DNA of 64,000 nt from Agapetus fuscipes (taxonomy: Eukaryota; Arthropoda; Insecta; Trichoptera; Glossosomatidae). This document shows, one piece after another, positions 22,319-34,801 of this stretch; position 1 is the stretch's first letter; each line of letters begins with the position of its first letter. A program made the position numbers and the translations under genes. The notes beneath the pieces are model-generated. The model saw only the letters and a list, made by a program, of their open reading frames with translations, was not told where the DNA came from and searched no databases. The DNA is taken from assembly GCA_951799405.1 (NCBI GenBank), contig OX637337.1:4402001-4466000 (forward strand), read 5' to 3'.

Positions 22319-22636
22319 GTCGGACCAACGTGGAGCTGAGATCCGTGTTTCACAACCCAAACATAATGTTTGTATTGAAATCAAGAGAACTCCAGTGGGC
22401 CGGACATGTAGCACGTGCAGAGGACTCCAGGATCATCAGAACTGTCTTGGATGGTGTCCCCTCAGGTGTTAGACCACGGATGCGGTGGGCAGACAATATC
22501 GAAGCCAACACCGAAGTCCTGGGTGTAAGCAGGGAGGGAAGCATGACAAGACAGAGAGTCCTGGAGGATTGTGGTGCGGGAGACCCTGAGCCTTCAAGGC
22601 TTCTGAGCCGAAGAAAGTAAGAAAAAGTAAGAAAAG
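22319..22636 (+). mobile_element. 5'-truncated LINE with 10-bp target-site duplication, odorant-receptor intron 4
   Basis: The translated part includes LQWAGHVARAEDSRI and VRPRMRWADNIE, typical of the C-terminal end of non-LTR retrotransposon ORF2. It ends with a (G)AAAGTAAG-type A-rich tail. TAATAGCAAT flanks it at 22309-22318 and 22637-22646, as expected for target-primed reverse transcription. Confidence 0.8.
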
Positions 22637-22651
22637 TAATAGCAATCTCAC

Positions 22652-25600
22652 CGTGACAAATGTTTCATTGTTAATGGGGACAAACTTCCCTGCTGTGACT
22701 TGCACTGGCTTCTGTGCCCGCATCATGAGCACAGCTAAGAGGCGCCGGAAGTCCTGGTTGGTGGAATACCACTCGCAGCTGTAGGCGCTGTCCGCCACTG
22801 CCATGGCCTGACGACAATGGACATTTCATTTACTGTAACTGTAACTCTGTTGCCATTCCGCTAGAGGTGGCCAGATCCTCTGCAGAGCTGCCTCCATTTC
22901 TTCCTATCCTGACATACCTCTATCAATACATTCATATCCATCACTTTTTTCATGCATTTTCTTGTTTTACGCTCACTTTGTATATCCCATTCTTTCACAA
23001 TCTCCTCAATCTGATCACTCCATCCTTTTCTTGGTCGTCCCTTACTTCTTTTCTTTCACACTTCCTCTGTATATATACTTTGTCAATCTATCATCATTCA
23101 TTCTTTCCACATGCTCAAACCATCTCATCACATTCTTTTGTACCTTAACTTTCACATCATCTTTCTTTACCCATTCATTCCTAACTCTATCCTTCAGTTT
23201 TTCCTGTCATGCTTCTTAAATGCTTCATTTTCTCATCACTTAACTCATCTCATTATCATTCACTGTCCATGCTTCACTTCCATACATCAAAATCGGTAAC
23301 AATATGCCATTGTGTATCGCCATTCTCAGATCCTCTCAATGCCTAAAATACTTATAGTTTATAATCTATAATCTAATTTGCAAAGATATATTGACATTTA
23401 AAGCTCATATCAAATAGTACATGCCCACAAACACGTGTAGTATGCGCTTACAAATGCTGAATGTGTACTTTCAAATAAAATCAAACTCTACAACTTTTGC
23501 CGACCTTCCCTGACACAGGGGTGACATTGGCAAAGTGAACCATTTTTTACAGTATGGTTGGTCAGCCTCATACCAACCTATAAGTCAAGGAGTTATAGTA
23601 AAGGAAAATTATCATCAGAAGGGAAAACAGTATTTCTTGTAAAAAGAAAAGTATAACAGAAAATATTATAAAATTACAAGAAAGACGGTTCTATGACCAG
23701 TGTACTTCTTCTTCTTCTTATATTCCATCTAAGATCTGTTTATTGCGGAACTCGCTCCTGTGATAGTGACTGAGGTAATATTACGAGTAAAGAATAGCCT
23801 GTTGCTGCTTTAAATAACTTTTAAAAAAAAGAAAAGATTTTAAAAAAGGCAATCTTCTTTGTCTTGGATTATCATACTTGTTCGGAGTTGGACATCTCCT
23901 ACAAAATAAACTCCTAACTGTCTTTCCATAGCAAAGCAAAACATTTGACATGATAATCTTTTTTTCGTTTTTTTACTCATTAAGATCCTTTGATCTGTGT
24001 TACACAAAAAAACTTGGTATCGGCTCTTGAATCCTGAGATGAGGACGTCCAGCTATCTTTAAAAGACTATAACCTCAGAAATTTAAATTTAGACCTCTTT
24101 TCTCAGTGGGAAAACTATACCCAGTTAGAGTATGGGACAACGGTCCTCAGCAATCAACAAAATATTCATTTGCCTTTTCCGTAGCAGCTTGGCCATGTTA
24201 CGTCACAATTTTGTCTATGTCAATTCATGTGCGGACCTCATTGTCATATCATTAGTTACAATGTTTGAAAATGTGTATGAAGCCATACTTCATTCTGGAG
24301 GCATTTTTTAATCAATAAAAGTAATCAAATTAAGTGGAAATAGTTTAAATAAGTGATTGAGCTCCACAAAATTAATGATACTTGAGTCAATCTAGTGAAA
24401 AGAACCATGTGCATGTTACAAGTGCCTATTTAATTCTAATGTTCTGTACCCTTAGGACGAGTTGCAAAACTTGAGAAAAGTAAAGTTTACAGAAAATATT
24501 AAAGAGTGATTTCTCCCAAAATCTGCCATTTTTGTTTCTTACACTTTATACTCTTAGCAAAAGAGTTACAGTGATGAAGAAAATCAAGTTCAAACAAACA
24601 AAAACGGCAGATTTTGGGAGAAATCACTCTTTAATAATTGCCGTAAACTTTACATTACTCAAATTTTTCAACTCGTACTAAGGGTACTGGTTATGAAGGG
24701 TAAAGCAACCACCTGCAGGGTCAGCTCATTGCTTGCGTAACTCTGGAGTAGAAGTTCACTCACTACGGTGAAGAATAGAGTAAAGGCTGTTCCAAAACGA
24801 AATGAGAGGATCTCATTCTAAAACAGAATCAAAAGTTTGATTAAAAGCGCATCAGAATCAGAATATGTCAGTGTAGAATAGTAATTGTGTGCAAGTGCAT
24901 TACCTCGGATATTTGCATCATGACGTGGCATATTATGATAAGGTTATTTATCACATGACTTAGGAATCCCTTCTCATAGAATCGCTCAAATTTGCCAACA
25001 CACCTGGAGAGAAGACAAATATGTTGAATAGGAGTTTTAGGCTTGCACGGCCGGCTGATGATGTTGGAGAGATGTTTTCTGGGATCTGTTGCTGTGGTCT
25101 GTGGGAGCTGGAGCTTCCGGATGTTTTGCCCATGTCTACTTACGATAGGCTTCTTCAGCGTGAAAGTGAAATGATGAAGGTGAATTTCATCATGAAGAAA
25201 ATATTTGTCATTACACTTTCACGCTGAAGAAGCCCATCGTAGACATGGGCGAAACGCCCGGAAGCTCCAGCTCCCACAGACCACGGCAACAAATCCCAGA
25301 AAACATATCTCTGAAAAATATGTTGTTTTTCTATAAATGGTTGAGTTTGTCTCATGAATCGTGATCACAGTTAGACTCAAAACAAAATCAATTCGAGAAT
25401 TACATTCCCTATCACAATTATAACCTTCGTTTGAGGGTACGCTATAATTTGTAGTAAGAAAGTCACTTCATCCTCCAGTACATTGAGAAGATGCCTGCTG
25501 ACGACTTTTGCTGTGTCGCCAATGTAATGCCGAGAATAATATAACTTCTCCCATAATGATATGACGAGAATAATATGAGCTTATCCGTGTATGCATTGTA

Positions 25601-26853
25601 TTTTTTCCCTTTATATAAGCAGAGTCTTGCATAACATTAAAACTCACATAAAACAGACTGATGGTGTAAAAAAGTGGATTCTGGCTCAAATAATGAAGTT
25701 CATTCTGTGCAGGACCTAACACATCATTCCTAACTATTTATGAGAACAGTGCCCTAGGAGTGACATTGAGTTACGAAACGGCACTGATAAAGAAATCGTC
25801 ATCATCATCATCAACAATATTTTTTCCATATTTAAAAAGCATATATAAATGTATGATTTCTGTGACTCACTGAATAATATCATTGTGATGTATTATTGCT
25901 TCCTTCAAACAAAGACACATCTGCTTCTCCAAGTCCTCGCTCATGAGCTGTGACATGGTGCGTTGCTTCACTACCTGGAATGCCTCATAGAATTCTTGTT
26001 CACTGAAATTGTATAAATCAAAGTCGGGCGTCGGTGTATCCAAGTTCTCTTTCAATTCATTCAGTTTAGCTTTTGTTTTCTTGTGCATTTTTTTATTCAA
26101 ATGTAAGATGGAAATTTCCGTTAAGTTTTGTAAATAAAAATTAAGATTGCAAAATTTTCCAGCTAGATGTACCAATATTGTGTTCACCAATGTATTGATC
26201 GTTACTATCAAATTCCCGTACCATTGTATACCAATGATTTGATAGACAAAAGCCAACGCATACAAGGAATCAGTTTTTACTTCAAATACTAAGTAAACCG
26301 GCATAGGTAGCATTCGATCAGACGGCTTAAAATCTGAGATATTGTGATTGTGGGCTTCAGAAAACATAAGAGGAGACCTTAAAGCTTGAATCAATCCCCC
26401 GATTGCCATACAAAGGACACTGAGGTTACCAACTAATATAACAGAACAGGTTATTCGTTTGCTTAGTGTAACAGTTCTCGTTGCTATATTTCTGTTCTGT
26501 AAAAAAAAGCACAGCTTGTGTTCTATGCAGTAGACAATTTCTTGTAAGTCTTTATTTTTTATCATAACGATGGCGATCTTTATGAATGTAAATGTGAAGG
26601 TTATTCCGAAGCTGAGGTTCAGCATTAGAAGATCTATGTCTTTGTTCAAGATATTGGGGACTTCCATCCAACAAGCCAGGGTGAAGAGAAACACCCAGAA
26701 AGTCATCTGGCAAGCTGAGTAACAGTTGTACGCGAGACTTGTATAGTTGCTGAAGTTTTTTTCTTCCGGGTTGTGGAAAAGTCCGAGACCAAAGACACGT
26801 AGTAACTTGTAATGAAATTTAAAATATTTCTTCTCTTTTTGTTTGCGTTCCAT
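22652..26853 (-). CDS. Insect odorant receptor (7tm_6), four exons found, 3' exon not found
   Basis: Minus-strand exons are 26853-25871, 25003-24904, 24817-24713 and 22807-22652, with phases that join (2, 0, 0, 0). They encode 448 residues. Hallmarks of the insect OR family: FHYKLLRVFGLGLF near the N terminus, several hydrophobic segments, the LPMPVYLVFEVKTDSLYALA extracellular region, and the conserved C-terminal blocks HHNDIIQCVGKFERFYEKGF, YSCEWYSTNQDFRR and MMRAQKPVQVTAGKFVPINN. Insect ORs are inverted seven-helix proteins forming ligand-gated channels with Orco in antennal neurons; the ligand cannot be predicted. The final short exon, usually about 20 residues with an SYSYF-like motif, was not found below 22652. 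A LINE sits just inside the last intron, and palindromic repeats occupy introns 1 and 3. It is divergent from Orco. Confidence 0.88.
23345..23600 (-). repeat. SINE-C copy, odorant-receptor intron 3
   Basis: TATAATCTATAATCTAATTT at the tail side, then AACTTTTGCCGACCTTCCC, GGGGTGACATTGGCAAAGTG and AACCTATAAGTCAAGGAG. Confidence 0.7.
24441..24690. mobile_element. Hairpin MITE, odorant-receptor intron 3
   Basis: Arms include AAAGAGTGATTTCTCCCAAA / TTTGGGAGAAATCACTCTTT and AGTAAAGTTTAC / GTAAACTTTAC, with GTACCCTTAGGACGAGTTG / CAACTCGTACTAAGGGTAC at the ends. It ends 23 bp before exon 3 of the receptor on the minus strand. Confidence 0.7.
25056..25322. repeat. Head-to-head palindromic copy of repeat family D, odorant-receptor intron 1
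   Basis: Both arms carry the same ~110 bp: GTGGTCTGTGGGAGCTGGAG, CCCATGTCTACGATGGGC and TTCTTCAGCGTGAAAGTG, in opposite orientation around a short centre. Single arms occur at about 6930-7055, 38520-38605, 44555-44660, 45047-45140 and 48728-48870. Confidence 0.75.
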
Positions 26854-28427
26854 TTTACAATTTCCTGTTAAAAAAATTGCACCAACAATTTGAAAACTTG
26901 ATTCTACGGATGTATTTCAGGAACAGATGCCTTTCTTTGTTGCGAGTAGAGTTTATATACCTCCATCACAATTTCCTGACAGACAATTGTTAGCAACTTA
27001 TTTAATGATGGAAGTGCTTCCAAGGAAGAACTTTATGAATATTAAATAATTAGTTACTCGTTGCAAATAACTTGACATGAAAAGAGTGAAGTTTGATTAA
27101 ACTTGTGTTCAAACAAACTTTTATTTCCGCCCCTTCACATAACAGTTCAGAACTCTTGAAACTTATCTGCACGGCCTCTTGGAATAGTTTTACCTTGAAA
27201 ACTTACAACTGGTGATGCAAGTTTTTATAAGAGAATGCAATATTGATGTTTTGAATTTTTTTATAGCAACAGTTTTTAATGCTATCTGCCTTTATACACC
27301 TTGGTTTCCCAGTTTCCATAACTTATATTGATTAATTCTTGTTAATTCTTGATTCCTGTAATTTCCATAACTTATATTAGTTCCTTGACTTATAGGTTGG
27401 TATGCGGCTGACCACCCATGCTGTAAAAATGGTTCACTTTGCCAATGTCACCCCTGTCTCAGGGAAGGACGGCAAGAGTTGCAGGGTGTATGTCCATTTG
27501 AGATTTGGTTTTTATGTTGTAGGTTCACATGAGGCATGTGCAAGCGCGAACTTGTACGTGTCTGGTTGTGAGAATGCATGTAATGTGAATCTCCAATGTA
27601 ACATATCTTTGCAACTTAGATTAGATTAGATTAGATATGAATAAAACAATATAAAAGAACAATGAAAATATGAAAATTATTGCCATATTGAAGATAGGAT
27701 ACTAACAAAAACATAAAATTGATGATGTGTTACAAATATGCAGGATATTAATTGTAGTTGTGCTTAGTTTGGCTGTGTTGGTTTGATAAAAAGATCCATG
27801 AAGTCTCTATAAATCTGTAGAAATATAGGTAGGTACCTAATAATAATTTGTATTTGTTTGAGATAAATAATTGTTGAATCGAATATTCTGTCGAAATCTA
27901 GCAAGGTGGGATGTAACGATTCTCCGTGTTTCAAGAATGTTCTTAATAATCTGTATAAATTGGGACCAAAATCGCCTGGAATTGCGAACTATACTGTGTA
28001 AATGTAACTCTGAACCCGAAAGTGAATAAATAAAGTGGGTAAAATAAATAAATAAATATCGGTGTTGTGGCCAAGGGAGTCAAGTGGCTGATCTATCTAG
28101 CGTATTTGGAAAAGAATAACGTTGGTTCGATCCCCGCTTGGCTCATTTGACCATAACTTTGATCCTGGTTCAACAGATGTCAATGTGTAGATATTAATTA
28201 ATAATACATTAAAATATACAAGAATTCATTATTAATTGATGATATTAAAACTTGCTTCTCGCCGTGAATTGCATTCCTCTTCACAAATCTACTGAAAAAA
28301 AACACACAGACGCAGTTATTATTAATTAGAACCCGCATAAAAGCAAAACAGAAGGTTCGAATCAAATATTTTTAATTTTGATTTGAGGCATTAGTTGATG
28401 TTTACATATTTTTATTTAAGAAAATCG
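26854..28427. other. Spacer between the odorant receptor and glycosidase copy A
   Basis: Should contain the receptor promoter. 27375-27630 is a SINE-C copy (TATAGGTTGGTATGCGGCTG to a TTAGATTAGATTAGAT tail). 28055-28305 is a SINE-D copy with an ACTGAAAAAAAACAC end. Otherwise AT-rich without a supported gene. Confidence 0.6.
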
Positions 28428-28433
28428 TTTATT
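28428..28433 (-). terminator. Poly(A) signal of glycosidase copy A
   Basis: AATAAA on the minus strand, about 150 nt downstream of the stop codon at 28584. Confidence 0.4.
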
Positions 28434-28583
28434 GACATTTAATAATATAATAAAGTACATGGTATTTTTTTGTTATAAATAAATTTTAACAAAATCAATA
28501 TTATAAACAGAAGAAGTTGGAAGATAACACATTGGTTAACAATATTTATGTATTTAATTTATGAAATGTGATTGTAAAATTAC

Positions 28584-31500
28584 TTAGAAAGTAAATGTCT
28601 TATGGTATTGCAGTAGTTTCACAAACGGTTCTTGATCCTTAGCCGGATATTTGATGAAGAACGGCAGCATTTCGATTGGGGCAGAGAAGTTCCGAAGCCA
28701 CTGGTTTCCTTCAAAGCTTTCCACGTCATCTTCCACCACACCGATCCATGTTCCACTTGGCAAGTAAATGTCTCTGGATGTTTGATTCTCATTCAGTATG
28801 GGGGCCACCAAAATGTCTTCCCCCAAAAGATATTCTAAACATAAAAATGTAATGATTATGACAAATTCTTTCAGGTTAGATTGTGTTCTATTTACAGCTT
28901 TTTTATCTGCCGAGCAGAAAGCGTTTTCAAGGCCGGTTATCAAAGTGGCCTATGTGGTGGCCTTTGCATCTCCTTACTGTTGGTAACTGACTTGGGGGTG
29001 TGATGTGTTGTTCTTACCTCTTACAATAGAAATTTAAAAAATGTTTTTTTTTATGAAAATGAAAATTTTGACAAACAGCAACTTAAAATTGCAAACTTTG
29101 CTGGTTTTTGAATTGTATCAATTATATTTGTGTACCAATATAAATTATGTATAAACTGTTTGTTTGCTGTATAAATAAAATTAAAAAAAACTAGAGTAGG
29201 TCCGAGTGAGATGGTACATTTTTCCAATTGTAGGTACTCTACGGCATGGAAGGTACATTTGAAATGAGGGTCTACCGTTGAATGTTAAAAAAATCTTGGA
29301 TGGATCAAGTCACAAATACCAAAGTTCTTTCCTGTATAAATACCAGAGGCAAACTCTTTGTCCATCAAAAGGCAAAAACTGCTTTATTTTGGTTTAGTGA
29401 GAATTGAGAAATATTCACTCCTACATCTCATCATACAGAGAAGAATAGAGAGAAGATGAACTCCGGGTCCAAAGAGTACATCTTATTTGAAGAACCCGAA
29501 ACAGTCGTGTGGTCGAAGAACAAGAATCCTCTTGTGTGCCGCAGTATCGAAGGTGCAAATTTCTTTGATATTCGCCAATCTTCACAAATAAAAAGAAGTA
29601 TATTGTAACTGGTTCATGAGATGCCACTTGGACCTTTCATTTGGTAGTTTCCTAATGAGTTTTATTGGGTAACTCTGCTATTACTGTAAAGCATAAGAAC
29701 TGTGATACACACCATCCCAGACTTTGTATGCTTCTTGGTTGTATGGATCGTACCACCATATGGGAACATTGACTGGGACCCCCAAGTTCACCGCCAGCTC
29801 AAATCTCTGCTGGATGTATGGGGCGATAAGCTCGTGCAGCTTCGTGTACAGCTGACTTATAGCAATCACCTGAAATAAACAAATTATATTATTGAAGACA
29901 AGAAAATGCCTGTCAACCTGGAATGCAGGGTCTTTGAATCATACGTGCTTCCAGTATCCACCTTTGGTTTGGAAACAAAAGGGCTCACTCAGTATAGCGC
30001 CCATAGACTGAGGACATGCCAAAGAGCCATTGAAAGGAGAATGCTGGGAATCAGTCTCAGAGACATGGTTTCAAACTGGGAGATCTGTAGACACACTGAT
30101 ATCATACAGCGGGTCACCTGCTTAAAGTGTCGCTGGGCTGGTCACTTTGCGAGGCAGGACCATGACAGATGGCCGAAAAGGTCCAGTGGCGGCCCAGGAT
30201 GTCCAAGCAGGGATTGGGGAGACTCCAACTGAGGTGGCTGAATGACATTAAGAGATCTGCAGGGAGAGGATAGGAGAGGAGTCAACGCCACTTCGGTTTC
30301 AGGGAAAGGCGGCAGGAGTTGCAAGGTTTGTGATCATGTGAGGTTTTAGGCTTTTTTGTATGTACATATTACAAACTTACACATGCCTGCTTGTGGGCAT
30401 GCATTAATATGAGCCTAGATTATACCTACCTACCTACCGAACTGATTAAAATTACAATTAATATTGGTGAAGTACCTTGTCATCATAATCCCATGGAACA
30501 TAGGAAAACTGCAAGCTGGGCATAAAGGTGTTAGCCTGCAGCCATCTCACAAACAGCTCATCACTTGGAGGATGATTGTAGCCGTTGCCACCTATCATGT
30601 CAGGCAAGACAAATGGATAACCATTTAGGTTCATCTGCAGCAAGGTCGTGACTAAAGTCGGAAGACCGTTTTCGAATGGTCAATCATCCTCACATAGATT
30701 GGAAGCTTTTGTGTGCTGAAATTTTCAAAGCAGCTGTGTCAAAAAGTTCAATGAATAGATTCATGCTTCTATTTCAGACCGATGTTATCAAATAGCTTAG
30801 ATGTAAATTATCTAAATGTCAGTATAGGTACCTAAATTAAAATTAAAATAGGTAACTTTTATTCGTGGAGTAAACTGTGGTTCAAATTTACACCACTTCT
30901 AGATTTAGATTAAACTCTTTAACCTCTAGGGCGCCAAAGCAGGGATTCGCACTAAAAGTGTAATGTGATGTTTTGATCTGGCTTTTAATATTTGTCAATG
31001 TTTTATTTAAATTTATTTTGTCAGATTTTATTGTAATGCAGTGTTGAGTTATTAAAGTTAGAAGGGTTTTCTAACAATCCACATTATATTCAATCAGTTT
31101 CACTGATAGGTGAGACTCTATATTCAGTAATACAATACCTTTGGCCTGTCCTGACTTCCACAATGGGTCCAAATCTTGCACAGGTCTCCAGATACTTAGT
31201 GGCAATGTGGCTGGGGTGCAGAAAAGAATTTCCAGTTTGAACAGGAACCTGAAATATATAGTATTAAGCAAAAAATAATTAAGATTAAATAAGTGTGTTC
31301 AAAAAATAAATAGGTTTTCTGCAAATTATTGGACTATGTTGCACAATTTGTTGTCAAATTTATTTGCCATGTTGTCTATCATGTGATCAGAGAATCTGAA
31401 ATCTTTCCATTGTCTTACTGTACCTACTTTGTTTTTTTGGACATCTGTTATCAGATATCAGAAGTACTTATATCACCATCATCAACACTCGCTTTCCAAA

Positions 31501-34500
31501 TACTGGATATAGACCTTACCACTTACTTCACACAATTTACGCCTTTGGACCCTTTGTAACCAGTCCATCTTAACACACTACATTTTCGATACACGGACAC
31601 TACTTGAGAACTTTCCTTTCCCATTAGCTATCAGTCCCACAAGCTATGTGCACTTCAGGTGTGTAATAGGATGAGCTTTGTCAGCAATGTTTAGAGGTCA
31701 ATCTTTCAATCAGTACTTACCTATTTCCAGAGCAATATTTCAAACAATGTCATTCACCTGTGGGGACCAACTGGTTTCTCCAGCATCAAACTTGTAACTG
31801 TCTATGTCGTACTTTTCCTTGAGGTTCTTGAGTCTGTCGTACCACCAATCACTGGCGTTCTTGTTTGTGAAGTCTACATATGCTGCCGTGGGTCCAACAC
31901 TGTTCCACCAGGGTGTGTCCACTTTGCCATCTTCATTTTCGACCAAATATCTGCAAAAACAAGGGATAAGTGCAAAAGAGTTATGTGAAAATGCTATAAA
32001 TCTTGACAAATTGTTTTTGAGTTTTTAAAGGTTAGACAATCTTGTATTTGCAACTTTTTTATCTACTGATGTTTTGCTTTAACACGCAAAAAGCATTCAC
32101 AAGGCTTTCCACTTGGATCGCTGGGCCACATAGGTAAATTGGGTTAACTGATAAATTCAATGCATGATATTTTCACTATTAAATACGTACGTACCCTTTT
32201 TGTAAGGCTTCCGAATACCAAGGCTCACAATCCTTATTGATGAATGGATGAATCCAAATTGTTGTTCTGAATCCCATTGTTCTCAACGTCCCAGTGAGAT
32301 TTTTCAAATCAGGAAACTTCTTAGTGTCCACATTAAATGATCCGTAGCAAGTCTCCCAGAGATCATCAATTTCCAACTGACTGTTCTCAAATCCATTGTT
32401 AATAATTTCCTGAGCAAACTCCAACACAGTTGATTCATTTATGTCTCGTTTGTATTTAGCCCATGTTGACCAAATTGGTTTCTCAGCCATCAAATAGTCA
32501 GGAGTTGCGATGGGTTTAGAAAAGTGGGCATACACCATGTACATATGCGTCAATGGAGCATTCAGTGTAAAGCCAAAAGCATAAGATAGTCGAGTGGCAG
32601 GTCTTTGACTGGAGTATGGTGGTTTGATTTCCGCAATAAAGCAGACATGGTTCTTCTTTATGTTGTGCTGATCAACAAACAAGGGAGTAGTTCTAAGTGC
32701 GTACAGGAAGAACCCTCTGGAATTCAGCCAGTAGGGTTCTGCCACGGCTGCATTGTCAGCTTCTTTGGTCACGTACGAGTATTCACTGAGATTTAGTTTT
32801 TGTATGGGCCAATATTGTTCCTTTTGTTGAGGTCCTCCAAACCATTGGTTGTCACCTAAAAATAGGAAAAAATACAACCATATTCATACCCATACTCATC
32901 ATCTTATCAAATAAGGTCCTGTCTAGTATCCCTTATTTGTGAGAAAGAAATTTTGTTGTCGCTGTAGTAGGTCCAGATTCGCCACATGGGATAATACGGC
33001 AAAAAGTTACACTATATGAGTAGCTTACTTATGTTTTTTTCTATAACAATGCTTCTGTAGTACCTGTGTAGTTACTGTAGTACCTACCATAGAAACTCCC
33101 GAAAAAACCTTTTTTCGTCTTTATGACATGTAGACTTCACTACCCAGCTCTCAGATCATACAGTTAGACATTTCATAAAAAAGGGTCTGCGTTATCGTGT
33201 ATAAAAGAATAATCTAAATTGTTTTCTTTGTTGGTGCATCTTTCACAAATGGTTGCTGAAGGAGAAGACTAACGCTACACATCAACATTGATGCCACCGA
33301 TCAACATGTTTTACATTTGTGTCATAATGTGTCAGCACACATAGATTGAAACACACATTGTTTGAAACACACATTGTTTGAAACACACATTGTTTGAAAC
33401 ACACATTGTTTGAAACACACATTGATTGAAACACATATTGATTGATATACACATTAATTGATTCACAGAGAAGATTATGAGTTGCTATATTGTTTACCTA
33501 AATCGAAGCAGTCTTGATATCTTTCAATGGCAAGGCTTGACCAGGTGACGTCCACGGTGTAGCCATCGGGAATCTTTTTGGGAGTAAAAGAAACGTCACC
33601 ACCATTATAGGTCAAGTATATTCTATCTTCATACTTTCTTGGATTAGAGAATCCTTTTTTTGTTTGGCCGACAACTCCAATGGTCTCCAATTTTCCATCT
33701 GGAAACAACACAGCTCATAAAGCCGTCTGTTACTTTAACAATATCTTCGAAATAAAAATCATTTAAAGGTTAAACAAAGTTGTCTTCATTTATACTTATC
33801 CTGACATATTTCTCTCATCTCATTAATATCTAAGACCACGTTCATCATATGTCTTCTTTTTAATATTAATTTGGAATATATTTACAATAATTATAACTAA
33901 GTACACAGTTAAATTTTTTATTGGATATTACACAAACCGTTATAAGATAACTTACATTATTCTTGATGTTTTGTTAGGGACGTAGCTAACGTCTTCAGGA
34001 GACACCCTCTCTGCACAACGACTGAGGATGAACTTAATAGGTAATGATCAAATAAGCGCGATTGCAAATGATTAGAATCTACAGGCTGAGAAACAGATGA
34101 GAGTGTTCATGAAGAGAATGAATGTCGGGAGAGCAAAGAAGTGTGCAAGTACAGAATAAAATGGAGATGCATCTATGGAGGTACTGGCCACTCCAAGCAG
34201 TATGGCAGATAGATGTGGTTAAATATATATCCCATACCTTCACAAAATGGCCTGAGGTGGAAGTCTCGACGGCCGTCAGTAAATTTTACTGTATCTATTT
34301 GAAGATAAGATAGAATAAAACATGTCTTTGCATCAATAGCTGATACATTTTATATAGAACAGCGATCAGCTGTTCACGCATCGCCATGTTTTATTCAGTC
34401 CTATCTTCAAATAGATACCGTGTGATCTACTGAAAGCTGTGGACACTTCCACTCCTGGTATTGTAAAAAACCCTTATTGTAATGACGATGGTACATTAAA

Positions 34501-34801
34501 ATTATTGAAAAATATTTGACTTGGATACATATTTTTTGATGCAGGAGTACCGTACTGCATAGGATACTCTTGATGATAGATAGGTATGGATCAGGTACAA
34601 ATAAATATCAAGGTTCATGTTGCAGCTTTCTGAACAGTTCAACTTCATTGAGTTTTAAAAATATATTTCCCAACTCACCCCGCTTGATTATCAGATTCAG
34701 TCCTTCATCTATCTCGTCCAAGATTATTGAAAAGTTATCATCGAATGTGAAATTTTCAAGAATGGCTCCATAACTTTCCACTGCACTGGCTATTAATACA
34801 G
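28584..34801 (-). CDS. Glycoside hydrolase family 31 (MYORG/tobi-type), copy A, with a frameshift in exon 7
   Basis: Minus-strand exons visible: 34801-34679, 33698-33498, 32855-32195, 31950-31758, 31248-31139, 30715-30476, 29869-29713 and 28834-28584. A first small exon with the start codon is inferred but not located. The N-terminal hydrophobic VLIASAVESYGA suggests a signal peptide. Family landmarks: QLEIDDLWETCYGSF, TTIWIHPFINKDCEPW, the nucleophile block SYKFDAGETSW and the LPDMIGGNGYN block expected to hold the acid/base. GH31 enzymes of this branch act on alpha-glycosides; the substrate here is unknown. In exon 30715-30476 the sequence is 16 nt shorter than copy B between RMID and the F-[EN]-NGLPTLV block. 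The frame shifts and reaches TAG after RMIDHSKTVFRL, cutting off the acid/base block. The other visible exons are open, so this is a young pseudogene or an assembly or sequence error. Confidence 0.85.
29902..30270 (+). mobile_element. LINE 3' end fragment, glycosidase A intron
   Basis: An open frame with LECRVFESYVLPVSTFGLET, HRLRTCQRAIERRMLGISL and KCRWAGHFARQDHDRWPK is the C-terminal part of a non-LTR retrotransposon polyprotein. A partial SINE-C follows at 30283-30432. Confidence 0.75.
33337..33466. repeat. 16-bp tandem repeat, glycosidase A intron
   Basis: About six to eight units of ATTGTTTGAAACACAC, the outer ones diverged to ATTGATTGAAACACAT. Confidence 0.85.
34251..34460. mobile_element. 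Hairpin MITE upstream of glycosidase A exon 33698-33498
   Basis: GTATCTATTTGAAGATAAGA and TCCTATCTTCAAATAGATAC pair as arms; outward, CCTGAGGTGGAAGTCTCGAC pairs with the region ending GGACACTTCCACTCCTGG. Sits in the intron between the first two visible exons. Confidence 0.65.

Noticed and set aside
22469..22804. Read-through of the odorant receptor exon past VT as the true C terminus
   Set aside because: The added residues enter the LINE insertion and do not resemble any OR end; a good GTGAGA donor follows ACG at 22652.
22867..23299. Low-complexity Ser/Phe/His-rich open frames
   Set aside because: Pyrimidine-rich intron sequence of the odorant receptor gene; overlapping frames on one strand without conserved motifs.
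28632..28838. Plus-strand open frames opposite glycosidase exons (also 32605-32796, 39458-39760, 42781-43002)
   Set aside because: Shadow frames antisense to well-supported GH31 exons.
33337..33466. CRISPR-like array of short repeats
   Set aside because: Units are contiguous without spacers and lie in a eukaryotic intron; it is a minisatellite.
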